IMG/VR virus record: IMGVR_UViG_3300037117_000176
Span: 1-30,423 of that record
Reading direction: 5' to 3' (one strand)
Source: a virus
DNA: 30,423 bases
Part shown: positions 7,225 through 13,693 of the stretch, piece after piece
Layout of the letters: each line of letters begins with the position of its first letter
Position numbering within the stretch: position 1 is the first letter of the stretch
Translations under genes and position numbers: made by a program
The notes under the pieces: model-generated
Databases searched by the model: none
Told to the model about the DNA's origin: nothing
Seen by the model: only the letters and a program-made list of their open reading frames with translations

Positions 7225-9011
7225 GCCCGCCCACCGTGCTTCCCGCAATCGAAGATCATCTTGCCGTTGACCATCTGGCCTTCGGTCAGAGAGTTGCACT
7301 TCGCGCACTTATTGAAGACAGACACGCCGCCGCCAGATCCTTCGCCCGCATCGATGTCCATCAAGCGCCGCATGGCCGTGAGCAGTGCCGTAACCGGATC
7401 AATTTTGTTTTCGTAGTTTTCTTTATTGGGGAAGAGGTTGTCATTTTTGTCGATGTGGCAGACGACATTCGAGACTGCCCAGGTGAGGATCGGGTCGCCG
7501 TCGAAGTGGAATCGTCCGTCGTAGACTGCGGCTTCCAGTTCTTTCATGGGCTCGGAGAGCATCTTTGCTGTTTGCGGAACTTCAGAAAGCTTGATACCCT
7601 CTGGCTGAAGATGATTTACGAATTGTTGAGCTTGGTAAGGATCATGGGCAACTTCTAAGACTTCAAACTGTCGGCAGTCGGCGCGGATCGCGTCTTCGAC
7701 TGCATCGTAATCGTTCGTCTCGCCCGGACAGGTGTGCAGCCGGCCGTCGATGACCCAGCCTTTGTATTGCGAGTTCTGGGTCTGATCGAGCCGCGCTTCC
7801 GGTGTCCAGTAATCTCCGAAGACGTAGTAATGCCGCTTCTCTTCCATGTCCTTCCAGAAGAGTTTTATCTTGGCCAGCAGATCGAGCTTCGAAGCCAGAT
7901 CGAGGCCGACCATGCAGCGCTCGCCGCCGAAGTTCTCAAGAGTCATAGTTGGGTCCGCGCATTTTGCCCAGCGCTGCATGTCCATCCAGGCGTGATCGGC
8001 GTTGACCCAGACGCATTCATGTTTGGTTTGGAAGGATGGCTGCTTGGACGCAATCTGCAGAGCCTGGTGAAGCTCAGAGCTGAGCGCGTCCGGAAAGACT
8101 GACACGCCCCAGTTTGGATTGGCTTTCTTGACCGATTCAATCGTTGCCCAATCGTCGGAATCGTCTATCGAGAAAATTATGCCGAATACGCGGTCGTCTT
8201 CGCAGACGCCTTCAAGAATCTTCGTGACGTAGCTGCGGACCTCATAGCAGACGCCGGCCCGGTCGCTGCCTGCCGTCGTGATCTCCCAGAGCAACGGCTG
8301 CTCCCGTTTGCCGCATGCGGTCTTGAGCACGTCATAGAGATCGCGGGATCGATGCGCGTGAAATTCGTCGATGATGGCGCAATGGATGTTGAGGCCATCG
8401 AGGGAATTCGCGTCAGACGATAAGGCGCGGAACCAAGAGGCTGTACTTTCCTGATTGATCGAGTGCGAAGAGGCCTGCACGCTGAACCGATGCCGGAATT
8501 GCTCCATCCCGCGGACCATAGCCTGCGCCACGCCGAAGACGATGCGAGCTTGGTCTCGGGTTGTGGCTGCGCTGTAGACTTCGGCGCCGCCTTCCCCGTC
8601 CATCGCGAGCATGAAGAGGCCAATCGGGGAACTGATGGCGGATTTCCCATTGCCGCGGGGGACTTCGGTGTAAGCCTCGCGGAATCTCCGCTTTCCGATA
8701 GTAGAAACCCAGCCAAAAACAGTCGTGAGGATGAAAACCTGCCACGGCTCCAGCCGGATAAGCTGGCCCCGGAGCGGACCCTTGATGTGCGGGCAAAGTT
8801 CGACGAAAAGACAGATGCGCTCGGCCGTAGAAACGTCAAACAGCCAAGGAAACTTGACGGTATTCTGCCGCTTGAGGTCATTCTGCTGCCGCTGGCAGGC
8901 CAAGCGGACCCACTTGCAGGCTGGAACCTTCCCGCTGAGGACATCCTGTGCATATCGTTGGGCAATTTCGACATGGCTTACTGAAGCTTCGGCGACTGCA
9001 CCCGATCCCAC
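7221..9011 (-). CDS. terL: Terminase large subunit (ATPase-nuclease)
   Basis: The motor protein cuts and pumps phage DNA into the prohead. The Walker-A-like motif is PRGNGKSA, the Walker B IIDEFHAH, and the coupling motif EITTAG. The RNase-H-like nuclease shows GLDLASKLDLLA, VAHDPY and KIDPVTALLTAMRR. At the C-terminus CAKC and C-x-x-H form a small zinc ribbon. No ATG is well placed; GTG 9011 gives 596 residues and overlaps the small-subunit gene by 34 bp. The frame stays open to 9155, so the start is uncertain. It belongs to the HK97-like Terminase_1 group by motif. Confidence 0.95.
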   Translation of the reverse strand: MGSGAVAEASVSHVEIAQRYAQDVLSGKVPACKWVRLACQRQQNDLKRQNTVKFPWLFDVSTAERICLFVELCPHIKGPLRGQLIRLEPWQVFILTTVFGWVSTIGKRRFREAYTEVPRGNGKSAISSPIGLFMLAMDGEGGAEVYSAATTRDQARIVFGVAQAMVRGMEQFRHRFSVQASSHSINQESTASWFRALSSDANSLDGLNIHCAIIDEFHAHRSRDLYDVLKTACGKREQPLLWEITTAGSDRAGVCYEVRSYVTKILEGVCEDDRVFGIIFSIDDSDDWATIESVKKANPNWGVSVFPDALSSELHQALQIASKQPSFQTKHECVWVNADHAWMDMQRWAKCADPTMTLENFGGERCMVGLDLASKLDLLAKIKLFWKDMEEKRHYYVFGDYWTPEARLDQTQNSQYKGWVIDGRLHTCPGETNDYDAVEDAIRADCRQFEVLEVAHDPYQAQQFVNHLQPEGIKLSEVPQTAKMLSEPMKELEAAVYDGRFHFDGDPILTWAVSNVVCHIDKNDNLFPNKENYENKIDPVTALLTAMRRLMDIDAGEGSGGGVSVFNKCAKCNSLTEGQMVNGKMIFDCGKHGGRA

Positions 9012-9382
9012 GGGTCGTTCTTCGGCTTTTCGGGCTGGCTGGCGGACACGCGGCTGCTGTCGGCGGGCGTCATGCCGAAGTCGCGCAGATACCCGCGTAG
9101 TAGATTTCTTTCGGCGGATGTCGCTCTTCTTTTTCGGCAACTCACGAGCAGGCAAGCGATCTCTTCCATGGCGATGCGGTCACGATTCTTGGCAACTCCG
9201 GGCGGCAGCAGGCTGGCCACGTAGATCCAGGCAGCCTTTTCGTCGCGATCCAGATGTTTCGGCGGATCACCGAGTTCGCCAGTTGGCTGCGGTTCATTCT
9301 TTCGTGCTCGTTTGCGTTCGGGATGTTTGAGATAGGCGCCGCGAGCTTCAAGTTTCGCGGTCGGAACTCTAGGCTGTGGCAT
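8978..9382 (-). CDS. terS: Terminase small subunit, P27-like
   Basis: The 134-residue product matches the P27 family of small terminases. It has a basic N-terminus, PPKHLDRDEKAAWIYVASLLP, a helix around KNRDRIAMEEIACLLVSC and the hallmark LLRGYLRDFGMTPADSSRV end. The subunit recognises the packaging site and recruits the large subunit. It lies between an HNH nuclease and terL, a common arrangement in cos phages. The first ATG at 9382 is accepted. Confidence 0.9.
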   Translation of the reverse strand: MPQPRVPTAKLEARGAYLKHPERKRARKNEPQPTGELGDPPKHLDRDEKAAWIYVASLLPPGVAKNRDRIAMEEIACLLVSCRKRRATSAERNLLRGYLRDFGMTPADSSRVSASQPEKPKNDPWDRVQSPKLQ

Positions 9383-9533
9383 TTTGGTCGGTTAAAAACT
9401 GGCGTTCTCCACTTCGGCGCAAAAAATGGCTGAACGGGAGACACGCGCGGTGGCCCGGCAGGCGGTCTCAGCCGGCGCGATTCGGGAAATAGGACCCCCA
9501 TATCCCTTCGACCTTTGAAAAAAAGGATGGCTC
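9383..9533. other. Gap between HNH nuclease and terS, possible packaging site
   Basis: No convincing gene is seen in these 151 bp. They hold GACCCCCATATCC and an A-tract near 9518-9526. In many phages that carry HNH next to small terminase, the packaging cut site lies in this neighbourhood. The assignment is inferred from position only; no known cos consensus was found. Confidence 0.25.
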
Positions 9534-9860
9534 TTAAACAAAGCCACACTCTCTCGCCGTCTTGCCATCGTGGCAAGGCTGGCAGACTCCTTGCAAGTTG
9601 TTCTCATCAAAGAAGTAACTGAGTTCGCCGCCATGCTTGGCGACGTGGGCGCGGGCAGCGATGATGTGGTCGCAGACGTTGCTGTCCGCCTTGTTGCAGA
9701 CCTTGCAGACCGGATCCCGGAAGAGAACGACCAGCCGTGTCGCTCGCCAGGTCTTGGTCTTGTAGAGCTTGCGGATGGGATCGTCGGCACGTTCGAGATC
9801 GATCTTGGCGCGGCGAACGATCGGATCGGAAGCATAAGGTCGAAAGGCTCGAGCAGGCAT
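9534..9860 (-). CDS. HNH endonuclease associated with packaging
   Basis: The 108-residue product has VCKVCN, then CDHIIAARAHVAKHGG, ENNLQGVCQPCHDGKT, matching the H-N-H core with two CxxC zinc knuckles. In phages, HNH proteins beside terminase stimulate or direct cos cleavage by terL. It is followed leftward by terS after 151 bp. A start at 9860 is reasonable. The role in packaging is inferred from family and position. Confidence 0.9.
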   Translation of the reverse strand: MPARAFRPYASDPIVRRAKIDLERADDPIRKLYKTKTWRATRLVVLFRDPVCKVCNKADSNVCDHIIAARAHVAKHGGELSYFFDENNLQGVCQPCHDGKTARECGFV

Positions 9861-9870
9861 GGCTTCGACT

Positions 9871-10029
9871 TTAGTTGCTCAGCAACCCTTGGCACTCTCC
9901 ACAGAGGTGAACCTCCGTGTGCTTGGTTGCTCCTTTGCCCACACCGTAGGACAGCTTCGTACCGCACGGAAGTTTAGAACCGCTCACTACTTTGCCGTTG
10001 TTGTCGAGCTTGCCGCAGCCTTGGCTCAT
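9871..10029 (-). CDS. Small zinc-binding protein
   Basis: The 52-residue product starts at ATG 10029, overlapping the upstream stop by 4 bp. It carries Cys near residues 5 and 22 and HLCGEC near residue 41-46, together with a His at 37, so a single zinc site is likely. Such mini ribbons are abundant in this genome. The function is unknown. Confidence 0.65.
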   Translation of the reverse strand: MSQGCGKLDNNGKVVSGSKLPCGTKLSYGVGKGATKHTEVHLCGECQGLLSN

Positions 10030-10172
10030 ATCTTCTTATCGACTCGCTTCATAAACCGCGCTGGCATAACTGACGCAAGCGCCTTCCAGCACGCGTTGCA
10101 GTACTCTCCGCGAGTCAGGCCGCGACAGCCTTTCGTCTTGCAAGGATGAGCGGCGGTGATCAGCTGGGCCAT
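10026..10172 (-). CDS. Small Cys-rich zinc protein
   Basis: The 48-residue product has HPCKTKGCRGLTRGEYCNACWKAL, in which two Cys pairs (C-x4-C and C-x-x-C) give a plausible zinc ribbon followed by a basic helix. ATG 10172 lies inside the end of the preceding membrane-protein gene and the stop overlaps the next start. The function is unknown. It may be a small transcription or host-takeover factor. Confidence 0.65.
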   Translation of the reverse strand: MAQLITAAHPCKTKGCRGLTRGEYCNACWKALASVMPARFMKRVDKKI

Positions 10173-10309
10173 GTGTTTTTGTCCACTCGCTTCAGATAGG
10201 CGCGTTCGCGCTGCAAGTCTTCCAGTTTGCGACGGCGATTGAGAATGAAGAGTCCGATGCATACCAGCGCGATGAACGGACCGAAGATGAACTCGAGGAA
10301 GCCGTTCAT
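10160..10309 (-). CDS. Small membrane protein with basic coiled tail
   Basis: The 49-residue product has one N-terminal transmembrane helix (FIFGPFIALVCIGLFIL) and then a charged helix starting RRRKLEDLQRERAYLKR. This is the layout of a signal-anchor protein with a cytoplasmic coiled coil. The start overlaps the preceding stop (ATGA) and the end overlaps the next gene by 13 bp. The function is unknown. Confidence 0.65.
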   Translation of the reverse strand: MNGFLEFIFGPFIALVCIGLFILNRRRKLEDLQRERAYLKRVDKNTWPS

Positions 10310-10470
10310 GCTTTGCCCGCCTGAATGGTCGCGGCCGCCTTGTCGATCGCCGCGGTCAGATCATCGCCCGTAAACTTGCCTTGGTCTTTCAGGATTTGTA
10401 TGGTGAGGATCATGACTGAAAGTTGCACATCGACCAACTCGCGATCAAACTGCACTGCTGTCATGGTCAT
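10306..10470 (-). CDS. Hypothetical small helical protein
   Basis: The 54-residue product starts at ATG 10470 on the stop of the recombinase gene and ends on the start of the next. It is mostly helical with DRELVDVQLSVMILTIQIL and an Ala-rich C-terminal helix. No motif is recognised. The two-sided ATGA coupling is the main support. Confidence 0.6.
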   Translation of the reverse strand: MTMTAVQFDRELVDVQLSVMILTIQILKDQGKFTGDDLTAAIDKAAATIQAGKA

Positions 10471-10976
10471 GCTCTTGACCTGCGCCAGATCGTCGAACGC
10501 GATGGACCACTTTTGCCCACTTTCGGACCCGGCTTCTTAGCGCCTTGCTTTGCCATTCCGTTCTTGATTCGTTCGGCGATCAGGCTGCGTTCGAGTTCAG
10601 CAACCGCGCCCAGAATGGTGAAAACCAGCTTTCCATAAGGCGTGCTCGTGTCGACGCTTTCAGTGAGAGAAACGAAGGCGACTCCGAGAGATTGGAAGGT
10701 CTCAAGGGCACGGAGAAGATGCTTCGTTGAGCGCGCAAACCGATCAAACTTCCAGCAAACGACCGCCTCAATGTTCCTGTATCCACGTTCCACGTCGGCC
10801 ATGAGCTCGTCGAGCCCAGGTCTTGATTCTTTTGCGCCGGAAAATCCTGAATCGATGTACTCATGGATTATCTTCCAACCTTTGAGGAGGCACAGCGCGC
10901 GGAGCGGCTGCAGCTGAGCTTCTGGATCTTGGTGCGTGTGAGCTTTGCTGACTCTTGCATAAAGGGCGACATTCAC
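10467..10976 (-). CDS. Short serine recombinase (resolvase/invertase catalytic domain)
   Basis: GTG 10976 overlaps the preceding stop (GTGA) and gives 169 residues beginning VNVALYARVSK, where the Ser of YARVS is the expected nucleophile. Further family marks are DSGFSG, RPGLDELM, KFDRFARS and the E-helix region with FTILGAVAELERSLIAERI. The chain ends about 20 residues after this helix, in a basic GPSRSTIW tail. Complete invertases and resolvases carry a helix-turn-helix of about 45 residues there, so DNA binding is probably truncated. It could act in site-specific inversion or genome resolution, or be decaying. Confidence 0.85.
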   Translation of the reverse strand: MNVALYARVSKAHTHQDPEAQLQPLRALCLLKGWKIIHEYIDSGFSGAKESRPGLDELMADVERGYRNIEAVVCWKFDRFARSTKHLLRALETFQSLGVAFVSLTESVDTSTPYGKLVFTILGAVAELERSLIAERIKNGMAKQGAKKPGPKVGKSGPSRSTIWRRSRA

Positions 10977-11203
10977 CGCGCAAAATACATCGCGATCATT
11001 CCAGTAAAAACGGTCACAGCGATGACGGTCCAGCCAAAGCGCAGAGGCCAAGGCATCTGGGGAGTTTGAATGAGATACGAGTACTCGGTGATCCGGGTCG
11101 CCCGTGCTCCGTGCGCCCAAGTCTTCCCCATATCGTTAAGAACGCCCCTGGGGTAGCTTTCCAATTTGCGGCGAAATGTTTCGGACAGTGTGTCGACGCG
11201 CAT
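10973..11203 (-). CDS. Small membrane protein
   Basis: The 76-residue product has a polar N-terminal half and a C-terminal transmembrane helix (FGWTVIAVTVFTGMIAMYF) ending in AR. ATG 11203 follows an AAAGGA box by about 8 bases. Its stop overlaps the recombinase GTG start. The function is unknown; it is a tail-anchored type topology. Confidence 0.65.
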   Translation of the reverse strand: MRVDTLSETFRRKLESYPRGVLNDMGKTWAHGARATRITEYSYLIQTPQMPWPLRFGWTVIAVTVFTGMIAMYFAR

Positions 11204-11230
11204 AAAGCATGTCCTTTGGTTACTTACTAC

Positions 11231-11398
11231 TCAGTAACTTCCGCCCGCAATTCGATGATTTCTCATTTCAGGTGAATTGAAACAAACCACGCTGTTTTCC
11301 TCCGGCGCCACGGCGTCATTTCCGGTCGAATACAGGCTCAACAGCGGATCCGCGAACCCTTCCGGAACCCCCCGGTATCGTTTTGAGGATGCAGCCAT
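11231..11398 (-). CDS. Hypothetical small protein
   Basis: The frame gives 55 residues from ATG 11398, which places it 13 bp after the preceding stop; a longer frame to 11470 would overlap that gene. The product contains YRGVPEGFADPLLSLYSTG and no recognised motif. The support is gene spacing only. Confidence 0.4.
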   Translation of the reverse strand: MAASSKRYRGVPEGFADPLLSLYSTGNDAVAPEENSVVCFNSPEMRNHRIAGGSY

Positions 11399-11411
11399 GT
11401 TTTCAGCCTGC

Positions 11412-11633
11412 CTATTCAAGGCACGATAAACAGGGACAATTCCGCGAAGTGCACCGGTCTTTGTGACCATAAAGGCAGGGTGTACACATCCGCGGACGCA
11501 TCGCCGGAGCAGCGCGCCTATGCTTCGGCGTGGTCGTCGCCAATCGTGGTCTGTAACTGCGAAACTTGCCGATCGGCAAGCCGGATAGATATCGGTCCGG
11601 ATTGACGATTACTTCCTGAGTTTGTGTGTTCAC
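11412..11633 (-). CDS. Cys-rich zinc protein
   Basis: The 73-residue product starts at GTG 11633 behind an AAGGAA box. The C-terminal third carries MCTPCLYGHKDRCTSRNC and then PCLSC, a compact Cys/His cluster typical of small phage zinc proteins that read C-x-x-C-x(3-4)-H. It overlaps the end of the 11518-11823 frame by 116 bp, which is unusually long for this genome, so one of the two may be wrong. Confidence 0.5.
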   Translation of the reverse strand: MNTQTQEVIVNPDRYLSGLPIGKFRSYRPRLATTTPKHRRAAPAMRPRMCTPCLYGHKDRCTSRNCPCLSCLE

Positions 11634-11823
11634 GGAATTTCCTTAGATCGTCGCGGGTAACGCGCGCCAGGTTCAGTTGCTCGGTCACTTGCCCGCGGTT
11701 TAGAACTCCAGATTTGTAAAGCAGAGACAAGGCAGCGATGAAGCCGAACGTTTCCCCAGACTCGGCTCGTTCACTGAGCCGGGCCCATGCTTTCTTCGCC
11801 GTGATTTGTTTCCGCAGCGTCAT
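11518..11823 (-). CDS. Hypothetical protein
   Basis: The 101-residue product is helical in its first 60 residues (ITAKKAWARLSERAESGE, FIAALSLLYKSGVLNRGQVTE) and has the look of a small helix-turn-helix-like domain, but no family is recognised. There is no clear ribosome site before ATG 11823. The C-terminal 40 residues overlap another frame at 11412-11633. Confidence 0.45.
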   Translation of the reverse strand: MTLRKQITAKKAWARLSERAESGETFGFIAALSLLYKSGVLNRGQVTEQLNLARVTRDDLRKFREHTNSGSNRQSGPISIRLADRQVSQLQTTIGDDHAEA

Positions 11824-11892
11824 ACCCGAAAACTCTTATGATTGCCATGATTCCGCGCCTAAGTCTTGAGTATGCACTATCTTGGATGCATT

Positions 11893-12243
11893 TCAACGTA
11901 AGATGATGAGCCGCATGACCAAGCCCCAGAGCGCGGTGACCGCCGCTCCTTGAATCCAGAGCATCAGTTTTTGACGGTCGATCGTCTTGTCGAGCTTCGC
12001 AATATGCTTCTCCTGGCGATCGCGCGTGCCGAGCAGTGATTTGACCTTGCTCTGCGCCTCGTTGAATTCACTGACGACCGAGCGGATCCTGTCATTTGTG
12101 CGGATGAGATCGGTGACAATCTCATCGTGGGTGCGCTTCGAGTAATCCTGGAAAACCATAGGTTTGAACTTGGTCCCGAGCTTCGCCCGGGCAAAAGCAC
12201 GATCAACCGCGGCCATGGCAAAAGGGATGAAGCCGAAAGACAA
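11893..12243 (-). CDS. Coiled-coil protein with C-terminal membrane anchor
   Basis: The product has about 107-116 residues, depending on start (TTG 12243 or ATG 12216). The middle is a long charged helix (RTNDRIRSVVSEFNEAQS, then KVKSLLGTRDRQEKHIAKLD), and the C-terminus is one hydrophobic helix (MLWIQGAAVTALWGLVMRLIILR in part). The architecture resembles spanin-like or XhlA-like proteins, but there is no lysis gene next to it. The start is unsure. Confidence 0.55.
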   Translation of the reverse strand: MSFGFIPFAMAAVDRAFARAKLGTKFKPMVFQDYSKRTHDEIVTDLIRTNDRIRSVVSEFNEAQSKVKSLLGTRDRQEKHIAKLDKTIDRQKLMLWIQGAAVTALWGLVMRLIILR

Positions 12244-12247
12244 CGTT

Positions 12248-12631
12248 CTACGCCGAAACCAACCAGTCGCATCGCGCGCCTGGCGCCAGCCTATCGAAAA
12301 TAAACGGGTACAGTTTTATCTTGGCTTGCGCACGTCGCACCGTTTCGCGCGGATTGCGGACGCTCTCATCAACATCGCCAACGTTGGCGCGCATCTCGGC
12401 AACCGTAATGGTCGCGGCCGATTCGATCGAGCCGAGAACTCTCCGCGGATCCGTGATTTCAACTTCTGGCGCGCGCTCCAGCAGTCGGAACGCTTTCCCA
12501 TGATCAATAAACCAGCCGTCCCCCCGGCGCTTCATAATTCGCGCCTCAGATCTGGGGACAAAATGGGAAGGGGCGTCAACTTGGCAATCGCTGTCCAGAT
12601 GGAACACGGGAACTTCCGCATGTGTTTTCAT
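12248..12631 (-). CDS. Hypothetical protein, first gene of the leftward operon
   Basis: The 127-residue product has SEARIMKRRGDGWFIDHGKAFRLLE in short pieces, then an alpha-helical segment with ITVAEMRANVGDVDESV. The composition is balanced and protein-like, unlike the Arg-rich frames opposite. No Shine-Dalgarno box is seen at ATG 12631. It faces the rightward operon across a divergent control region. No family is recognised. Confidence 0.55.
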   Translation of the reverse strand: MKTHAEVPVFHLDSDCQVDAPSHFVPRSEARIMKRRGDGWFIDHGKAFRLLERAPEVEITDPRRVLGSIESAATITVAEMRANVGDVDESVRNPRETVRRAQAKIKLYPFIFDRLAPGARCDWLVSA

Positions 12632-12826
12632 AGGTTTGGGGTAGAAAAAGGCAAGACGGACGAGTACGCACCGCCGGGGTGCGCTTTGATTGCCAGGCGT
12701 CCACTGGCAGAGAAAGACTTTTAGGGGCGACTCAAACGGGAGTTCAGGCAGTCACCGGGCTAGCGCATCAATTCTGCACCGTTTCTTAGGCTGTGACATA
12801 GTTACTAAAGTGAGGGAACCATCATC
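12632..12826. promoter_or_regulatory. Divergent intergenic region with two hairpins
   Basis: This 195-bp stretch separates the leftward and rightward gene blocks and holds no credible gene. Two adjacent inverted repeats are seen. One has CGCACC and GGTGCG arms around a 5-base loop near 12668-12684, and the other TGCCAG and CTGGCA arms around 7 bases near 12691-12710. A GTGAGGGA box ends about 9 bases before the TTG start at 12827. No convincing pair of promoter hexamers could be fixed. Confidence 0.45.
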
Positions 12827-13180
12827 TTGACCAGAATCGGTTCGATAGAAGCTGCCTCGCGGATCGCCGACGCGGCCGCGATCTTGGCTGATGTGAACCT
12901 GGAGAAGGCTCACAACGGCGTGCGCGCGGCGTTGGCGAGCGACAAGGCCGCACGTGATTCAGCCGATTCTGCTCATGCCTGCAGCGACGCCGCGAGTGCA
13001 GCCCTCGTGACGAATGGAGATGCAACCCGCGACGCGCGGTCAGACGACAATGCCGCCTTCGAAGCCCGCAAAGACCCCACCGGCCATACCGCCCAGGCAG
13101 TGAAGCGCAATCCCCCCCGGACCTGGATCGAGCGCACTACAGATATCGTGGATGCCGCGACCGCGAAGAAAACTCCCTAG
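12827..13180 (+). CDS. Alanine-rich helical protein, first rightward gene
   Basis: The 117-residue product is very rich in Ala, Asp and Ser and is predicted to be long helix (RIADAAAILADVNLEKAH, DSADSAHACSDAASAAL). TTG 12827 follows a GTGAGGGA box. The last 30 residues are basic and Pro-containing. It may be a coiled-coil or DNA-mimic-like early protein, but no motif identifies it. Being first in the operon suggests early expression. Confidence 0.55.
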   Translation: MTRIGSIEAASRIADAAAILADVNLEKAHNGVRAALASDKAARDSADSAHACSDAASAALVTNGDATRDARSDDNAAFEARKDPTGHTAQAVKRNPPRTWIERTTDIVDAATAKKTP

Positions 13181-13186
13181 TCGAAA

Positions 13187-13222
13187 AGGCTGTGAATCCA
13201 GCTGAGGCTGTGAATCCAGCTG
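13187..13222. repeat. Perfect 18-bp tandem duplication
   Basis: AGGCTGTGAATCCAGCTG occurs at 13187-13204 and again immediately at 13205-13222 with no mismatch. It lies just after a stop codon and before the palindrome-flanked promoter candidate. It may be a recent slippage duplication or part of a regulatory site. Confidence 0.85.
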
Positions 13223-13250
13223 TGCAAAACCCCGCCCAAGCCGCGTCCAC

Positions 13251-13294
13251 TAAGGGCTTACGATTTCTCTTGACAGATTATAAGTAAGGGCTTA
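13251..13294 (+). promoter_or_regulatory. Promoter candidate flanked by two TAAGGGCTTA boxes
   Basis: TAAGGGCTTA, a palindrome in its TAAG/CTTA arms, occurs at 13251-13260 and 13285-13294, 34 bp apart (about three helical turns). Between them lies TTGACA at 13270-13275, a perfect -35 hexamer; the matching -10 at 17 bp would be a poor TAGTGT inside the second box. This is the layout of a repressible promoter for the coupled operon that begins at 13306. Confidence 0.5.
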
Positions 13295-13305
13295 GTGTTG
13301 CCCTC

Positions 13306-13467
13306 GTGAAATATCCCAAGAGAAAATGCGCATCGACAGACTGCCCGAAAAAGGACAAGGACTTCACGCCCATCCGTAAGGACCAGAGATTCTGCTCTCA
13401 GCGCTGCAGTAATCGGGAATCGCAGCGCGTGTATCGCGAGACGCAGAAGGAAGCGGCCACCGCATGA
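13306..13467 (+). CDS. Mini zinc-finger protein
   Basis: The 53-residue product begins at GTG 13306 and has C-x4-C-PKKDKDFTPIRKDQRFC and SQRC: four cysteines in a C-x4-C / C-x3-C layout. This is the pattern of single-domain phage or transposon-linked zinc proteins in which FCSxxC precedes a basic helix. Its TGA overlaps the next ATG by 4 bp. The function is unknown; nucleic-acid binding is plausible from the basic tail. Confidence 0.65.
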   Translation: MKYPKRKCASTDCPKKDKDFTPIRKDQRFCSQRCSNRESQRVYRETQKEAATA

Positions 13468-13667
13468 AATCCATCTTCGGTGCGAAGCAGGCGAGTGCGC
13501 AGATCGATGTCAAGTTGGATGGAGTTTCGCACACAACGTCGATGGCGCTGGATTCGTTTGAGATCGAGGCGATCTTCGAGGATGCACCCAACGGAAGTCG
13601 ATTTAACATCGCACCGGCGATCGATCGATACCGAATCGTTCTCACCGGGAAGCTGACCACCGCTTAA
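13464..13667 (+). CDS. Hypothetical beta-rich protein
   Basis: The 67-residue product, coupled by an ATGA overlap to the preceding gene, has KQASAQIDVKLDGVSHTTSM, an acidic helix FEIEAIFEDA and a C-terminal strand RYRIVLTGKL. No family is recognised. Gene coupling and composition support it. Confidence 0.6.
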   Translation: MKSIFGAKQASAQIDVKLDGVSHTTSMALDSFEIEAIFEDAPNGSRFNIAPAIDRYRIVLTGKLTTA

Positions 13668-13693
13668 TCCCAGAAAAAGGCCCGTGTCCGATA

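Noticed and set aside
8177-8974. A 265-residue leftward frame within terL
   Set aside because: Same strand but another phase than the terminase; Ser/Arg/Pro-rich shadow without motifs.
12164-12724. A 186-residue rightward frame
   Set aside because: It covers two leftward frames with better protein composition and is Arg-rich; the strand context is leftward until 12631.
13192-13287. A 31-residue frame through the 18-bp tandem repeat
   Set aside because: It is very short, reads through the promoter candidate and has no independent support.
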